Assembly (NCBI GenBank): GCA_964645045.1
Contig: CAZXYZ010000051.1
Location: 1 to 64,000, forward strand
Reading direction: 5' to 3'
Source: Anammoximicrobium sp964645045
GTDB taxonomy: Bacteria; Planctomycetota; Planctomycetia; Pirellulales; Pirellulaceae
Length of the DNA: 64,000 nucleotides
Shown: positions 60,654-64,000 of the stretch, one piece after another
How the letters are laid out: each line of letters starts with the position of its first letter
Position numbering within the stretch: the first letter of the stretch is position 1
Notes under the pieces: generated by a model
What the model saw: the letters and a program-made list of their open reading frames with translations, nothing else
Told to the model about the DNA's origin: nothing
Database searches by the model: none
Made by a program: the position numbers and the translations under genes

Positions 60654-60886
60654 GAGAATCCTCCCGACGCGGAAATGAACTTGGGGAGAACCGAAGCGGG
60701 CCGCCGTCCGCCCACGTTATAAGACGGCCGTCACCCGCCATATTCAAAGAAGCCGCCGAAGGGCAATTTCGACACAAGAAAATCTGACAGAACGCCGCAG
60801 GCCGGAAGCACAGGACGCCCCCAAAGCCACGTCAAGGGCAAGAATTCGTGCCGGGTAGCTACGGCAGAAGAACGAAGAGCGAGCCG

Positions 60887-60960
60887 TTGGAGTTCACGCT
60901 TCAGCGTGCAGGCGGGCGGAGCCCGCCGAGAAACCACACGCTGAAGCGTGAACTCCAACG
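60887..60960. repeat. Interspersed palindrome, family G, copy 2
   Basis: TTGGAGTTCACGCTTCAGCG and CGCTGAAGCGTGAACTCCAA are perfect inverse arms around GGCGGGCGGAGCCCGCC, itself a hairpin. Copy 1 is at 56674. Confidence 0.92.
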
Positions 60961-61145
60961 TGGCTGGTACCGCTCCCTCGATTCACGCTGGGATCCCGCG
61001 TGGGGTGAGCTTCCCGCTTGCCGACAGCACCTATCTTCCATGCAGGATTCTCCGTCCGTCGCCCGGGTCGCACGCTGGAGGCTTGCGCGACGTAGCTTGA
61101 CGTCGGGCGATGCTCGGGTGTCCGAGCTGCCTCGCTGGTCAGGCC

Positions 61146-61338
61146 CCCACCCGGCCTCGTGCCGGTGGAGCCGGGTTTGGCGACCATGCGCCGTGCAAGC
61201 GCCCCGCGCTCGCCCCGCCCTCGCCGCCCCACCGCCGCCAACGGCGGCGGTGGGGCGGCGAGGGCGGGGCGGGGGTGATCTCCGGAGGCCTGCTGGTGGT
61301 TCTCAAACCCCGTTCCACCGGCACGGGGCCGGGTGGGG
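61146..61338. repeat. Large GC-rich palindrome with a 29-bp perfect inner stem
   Basis: Outer arms CCCCACCCGGCCTCGTGCCG (from 61146) and CGGCACGGGGCCGGGTGGGG (to 61338) are near-inverse. Inside, bases 61211-61239 and 61243-61271 pair perfectly over 29 bases with a 3-base loop (AAC). The whole element of about 190 bases can extrude as a cruciform or fold as a strong RNA hairpin. Confidence 0.92.
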
Positions 61339-61372
61339 ACGCGAGGACGCTGAATTTCGCAATTGCGAGTAT

Positions 61373-61936
61373 TCAAACCGGGAGCGGGGTTTCGCCGTCC
61401 TGGGTGTCGTCGAGGTAGCGGCGGAGTTTCTCCAGCGGCCGCGCGATGCGATTGCGGACCGTACCCGGCGAGAGGCCAAGTTCGTAGGCGATTTCCGCGA
61501 TGGTATACCCGTCTCGGAACCGAAGTACCAGGGTCTTCATCTCCTCGTCCGCGAGCCCGGCCGCGGACAAGAGATCGTCCAGATCAATGTCATCCGCGGA
61601 CGGGTCCGTTACGGATGGCATATCATCTTCGGAAAGCGGAGTCGTATCGCGGCGGCGCTTTCGTCGCTTGGCCCGATTATTGCATTGCGAGAATACTGCG
61701 GTGTGAAGATACGGGCCGGTCAAATCAGGTAGTATTCCCGCCTTCGCCGCGGCGAAGATCTTCAGAAACGCGTCGTGGACGCTCTCGATTCGCTCGTGCT
61801 CGTCCAACGTCCGCCACCACGAGCGAGTCGAGCGGAAACAACAGTCGAAGAAATCGCCGATGAAGTTGTTTTGATCTTCCTCCGAGCCGGCGTTGAGCTT
61901 CGGGAGGTAGTCGCGAGTATACGTCGTATTACACAT
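61373..61936 (-). CDS. ECF-like RNA polymerase sigma factor
   Basis: The 187-residue protein has a sigma-2-like N-terminal helical region (EEDQNNFIGDFFDC; FKIFAAAKAGI-type segment, about 20-70) and a clear sigma-4 helix-turn-helix: LRFRDGYTIAEIAYELGLSPGTVRNRI (about 138-165, partly quoted). It directs core polymerase to specific promoters. Start ATG 61936 is preceded by GGAGGAGG. It overlaps the upstream 342-residue gene by eight bases on the same strand, so it is co-translated. Its N-terminal half is diverged from typical ECF factors. Confidence 0.85.
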   Translation of the reverse strand: MCNTTYTRDYLPKLNAGSEEDQNNFIGDFFDCCFRSTRSWWRTLDEHERIESVHDAFLKIFAAAKAGILPDLTGPYLHTAVFSQCNNRAKRRKRRRDTTPLSEDDMPSVTDPSADDIDLDDLLSAAGLADEEMKTLVLRFRDGYTIAEIAYELGLSPGTVRNRIARPLEKLRRYLDDTQDGETPLPV

Positions 61937-62957
61937 CGTCTTCCTCCTCCCTGGCGACGCGGGCCATTCGCAGGCACCAGCGGGCGTCCGGGTCGGCCAG
62001 CAGCTTTTTCTGGTGCGGTAGAAGCGGGCGGAAGCGGTAGCCGTCCTCCGTGCGCTGCAGCCGCATGGAAGCGAAATGCGCGCCGGCCAGCAACTCGCGG
62101 ACGCCGTCTGCGGGCAGCAGGTCCAGGTCGTCGACGGTAAACGGGCGGACCAGTACGTCCAGTACCCCGTCCCGGGTCTCGCGGGGCGGGTGGAAGCGAG
62201 CCGAACCCTTCCAGGCTTCGCCGACCGGAACCCGCAGGGTGAGGAGCCGTCGCTGGACGACGCCATGGCCGTCGGAGCCGACATAGGATAGCTGCCCGAC
62301 CGCCAGGCCGCCGTCTTGCCCGGCCGGCAGTTGGGCCTCGACCTCCAGTAACGCCTCCCAGCGATGGTAAAGGCATTTCACATCCCGCGACGAAAAACGT
62401 ACCGGCTGGACCGAGCCCGCTGAATCGCGGCCTTCCAACACCTGGCCTTCGTCGTCCGCCGCTACGGTTAATGATCCTGCGGCCGACATAGAGGCCGCGA
62501 TCACCGCAGGAAAAGCCTGATCGTCGGGGGAAATATGGCGCTCGGGCGCCCGCTGGACGAAATTCTGGTTCGTTGCCGGCTCCAAGGCCGGCCCGTCGGC
62601 GAATTGGCCGACGACGATCGCCAGCGGCTCCCAGCGGTCCGGATCGGGCCAGACGGGCGATTTCAATTCGATCCAGTCGCCGTCGGCCGCCGGGCGGATC
62701 GTGATCGAGAATCGACCATCGTCGTCGCCCTCCGTACGGTCGTCTTGGTGGACCACGGTCCCGGTTCGTTCGGTCGGGTCCTGGTAGACTTCCGCCAACG
62801 GCTGGTCGCTGCGGATCGGCCACAGGCGCGATTGGGCGAGTTTGAAGACGAATTCCCGGGAAACGGGCGGCGGCTGCGGTTCCGCGTCCTCGCGCAAGTC
62901 CATCTCCAATTGATGGACCAGGACGCGGAGCAGGTCCTTTTCATCTGGAGCGTTCAT
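61929..62957 (-). CDS. Unknown protein encoded with the sigma factor
   Basis: The 342-residue protein has a helical first 50 residues (LLRVLVHQLEMDLRED), a long acidic/beta-rich middle and a C-terminal beta-rich part (LLTLRVPVGEAWKGSARF; VLDVLVRPFTVDDLDLLP). No signal peptide, membrane segment or recognised domain. It overlaps the sigma-factor gene by eight bases, and an SUMF1 gene lies upstream on the same strand, so the three may form one operon. An anti-sigma or partner role is possible but not shown. Start ATG 62957 has AAGGA seven bases upstream. Confidence 0.7.
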   Translation of the reverse strand: MNAPDEKDLLRVLVHQLEMDLREDAEPQPPPVSREFVFKLAQSRLWPIRSDQPLAEVYQDPTERTGTVVHQDDRTEGDDDGRFSITIRPAADGDWIELKSPVWPDPDRWEPLAIVVGQFADGPALEPATNQNFVQRAPERHISPDDQAFPAVIAASMSAAGSLTVAADDEGQVLEGRDSAGSVQPVRFSSRDVKCLYHRWEALLEVEAQLPAGQDGGLAVGQLSYVGSDGHGVVQRRLLTLRVPVGEAWKGSARFHPPRETRDGVLDVLVRPFTVDDLDLLPADGVRELLAGAHFASMRLQRTEDGYRFRPLLPHQKKLLADPDARWCLRMARVAREEEDDV

Positions 62958-63306
62958 GAGGGGTTCCTTCTTTCGTTTTCTCGGTCGGAATTGAGGGGAA
63001 AAAGAGTTTCCTCTAAAGGGAAGAAGGCGCGTCGCGGCGGTCGCGGGTAAGGGATCTCATCGGATTTCCACAAATTTTTCAAATTCGCTGGGGCTTCGCC
63101 CCAGACCCCACGGCGGCCTGCGCCGCCTACACGTGGTCGAGTCTCTCCGAGACTCGAATCCGGTCTCGGAGAGACCGGGCCACGTGAACGCTCCGCCTTC
63201 CGCTACGGCTCGAAACGGGGGCTCGGCTCCGCTCCGCTGCGCACGATCCCCGTTTCGGCCTTCGCTTCAGGCTCCGCTCTTGCTGCCTGCTGCTTGACTC
63301 GCTGGC
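62958..63306. other. Hairpin-rich gap downstream of the SUMF1 gene
   Basis: This 349-base stretch lies 3' of the SUMF1 variable-looking end and 5' of the 342-residue gene. It holds stacked inverted repeats: CTGGGGCTTCGCCCCAG (about 63088-63105), GAGTCTCTCCGAGACTC and GGTCTCGGAGAGACC within CACGTGG...CCACGTG (63130-63186), and CGAAACGGGG with CCCCGTTTCGG. Hairpins downstream of a variable region are a known trait of diversity-generating retroelements; here the match is only positional. Confidence 0.5.
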
Positions 63307-64000
63307 TCAGCTTGGGGACTGGACTGCGGCCAGCCGGAAACCCAGGATGAGGTACCGGCTCGACGGCGAGTGCCTGTTGCGGTACGCCGACCGGCAGTAC
63401 GCGGCCGCGCGGTACCAACTGCCGCCGCGAAACACCCGGCCCGAGGCCGATGCAGGCCCCGTCGGGTCTCGGACTTCCCCGGGGGCATAAACCCCGTACC
63501 AGTCCGAACACCATTCCCACACGTTCCCGTGCATATCGTACAAGCCCCAGACGTTCGGCCACTTCTCGCCCACCGGATGCGTCGTGCCGCTCGAGTTGGT
63601 TTCATACCACGCATACTCCCCGAGCGTCGCCTCGTCGTCGCCAAACGACCAGCGAGCCGCGCTCCCGGCTCGGCACGCGCGTTCCCATTCGGCCTCCGTC
63701 GGCAAACGTCCGCCGACCCAGCGGGAAAAGGCCCAGGCGTCGTACCAGGAAACGTTGATCACGGGACAATTGTCGTGGGGACTGTACTTTCCGCGGCTCG
63801 ATCGATGCGTTGGATCGAATAACTCGAACTGCGCGTTGGTGACCGGCGTGGTCTGCAGCAGGAACGGCGTCACTATCACCCGATGTTGCGGGCGCTCGTT
63901 ATCGTAGTATCCCTTTTCGCCTTCAGGCGCTCCCATCTGGAACGGCACGGAGTCGTCGGTGGGGTTCTTCGGGCAACGGACGAATTGCATCGTTTTGACC
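63307..64000 (-). CDS. SUMF1/FGE-like protein, C-terminal part (5' end outside window); possible retroelement target
   Basis: The frame is open to the right edge (reading VKTMQFVRCPKN), so this is the C-terminal part of a longer protein. At least 231 residues are visible of an SUMF1/formylglycine-generating-enzyme-like (C-type-lectin-fold) domain: GAPEGEKGYYDNERPQHRV, VTNAQFELFD, NVSWYDAWAFSRWVGGRLPT, EAEWERACRAG and MHGNVWEWCSDWYG. The end reads VFRGGSWYRAAAYCRSAY then RNRHSPSSRYLILGFRLA. Variable-looking codons there are mostly NNC, the pattern expected when AAC codons of a template are mutated by a diversity-generating retroelement. No template repeat or reverse transcriptase was seen in the window. 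The stop is TGA at 63307-63309. Confidence 0.85.
   Translation of the reverse strand, partial: VKTMQFVRCPKNPTDDSVPFQMGAPEGEKGYYDNERPQHRVIVTPFLLQTTPVTNAQFELFDPTHRSSRGKYSPHDNCPVINVSWYDAWAFSRWVGGRLPTEAEWERACRAGSAARWSFGDDEATLGEYAWYETNSSGTTHPVGEKWPNVWGLYDMHGNVWEWCSDWYGVYAPGEVRDPTGPASASGRVFRGGSWYRAAAYCRSAYRNRHSPSSRYLILGFRLAAVQSPS

Larger units (their letters stand above)
60654..61372. other. Repeat-filled gap, no gene seen
   Basis: This 719-base gap is occupied by a family G palindrome at 60887 and a large GC-rich palindrome at 61146, with no open frame I can support. The left 200 bases show nothing recognisable. Confidence 0.5.

Noticed and set aside
60890..61340. GC-rich palindromes at 60887 and 61146 as a CRISPR array
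   Set aside because: No repeat-spacer periodicity; the elements are single inverted repeats with different sequences.
1..64000. tRNA, rRNA, riboswitch, prophage or insertion-sequence genes
   Set aside because: No cloverleaf, rRNA core sequence, integrase, transposase or phage structural gene was recognised on either strand by reading; a covariance-model search would be needed to exclude small RNAs.

Overview
The window looks like a chromosomal segment of a planctomycete. The evidence is the gene content: DUF1592/DUF1587-type cytochrome protein next to a DUF1552 Tat protein, two sulfatases, a DUF1559 pseudopilin-like protein, CRTAC1/FG-GAP beta-propeller lipoproteins with CxxCH motifs, DUF4058 proteins, and an SUMF1-type protein beside a sigma factor. 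Overall base composition is high in G+C. No rRNA, tRNA, CRISPR array, transposase or phage gene was recognised.

Layout. (1) 402-4254: histidine kinase and response regulator, NYN/OST-HTH protein, 2-hydroxyacid dehydrogenase. (2) 4360-9555: DUF4058 protein, a large MmeI-like (type IIG/IIL) restriction-methylase and an SGNH hydrolase. (3) 9611-14781: amidase, a microcompartment pair resembling PduT and PduS, and a PPi-type phosphofructokinase. (4) 14923-17699: DUF3365 haem protein, hemerythrin, iron-centre repair protein Ric and a divergent Rrf2 regulator, a coherent nitrosative/redox stress group. (5) 17981-23775: GH81 glucanase, DUF4058 protein, sulfatase, a small basic protein and a class I amidotransferase-like protein whose nucleophile cysteine is replaced by glycine. 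(6) 24061-37606 and 43924-47429: an unusual set of exported FG-GAP/CRTAC1, TPR, multihaem cytochrome and SGNH proteins. (7) 38003-43374: a two-gene unit with ATGA overlap coding for a predicted nuclease-NTPase (STAND/NACHT-like) and a 1175-residue repeat-rich protein; it looks like an antiviral defence system I cannot name. (8) 47521-58753: RecG, then an SGNH-DUF1552-DUF1592-sulfatase gene group, and a secreted protein of unknown role. (9) 59095-60653: cysteine desulfurase and a small zinc-ribbon protein. (10) 61373-64000: ECF-like sigma factor, unknown protein and the C-terminal part of an SUMF1/FGE protein whose last codons look like the variable region of a diversity-generating retroelement target.

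A second layer of information is a dense set of interspersed palindromic repeats of at least nine sequence families. Several lie between genes, three begin exactly on the stop codon of the neighbouring gene, and two sit inside genes in frame, adding stereotyped peptides to a DUF1592 protein and to a membrane protein. The best candidates for undescribed biology are the nuclease-NTPase/repeat-protein pair, the putative retroelement-diversified SUMF1 protein, and the coding palindromes.
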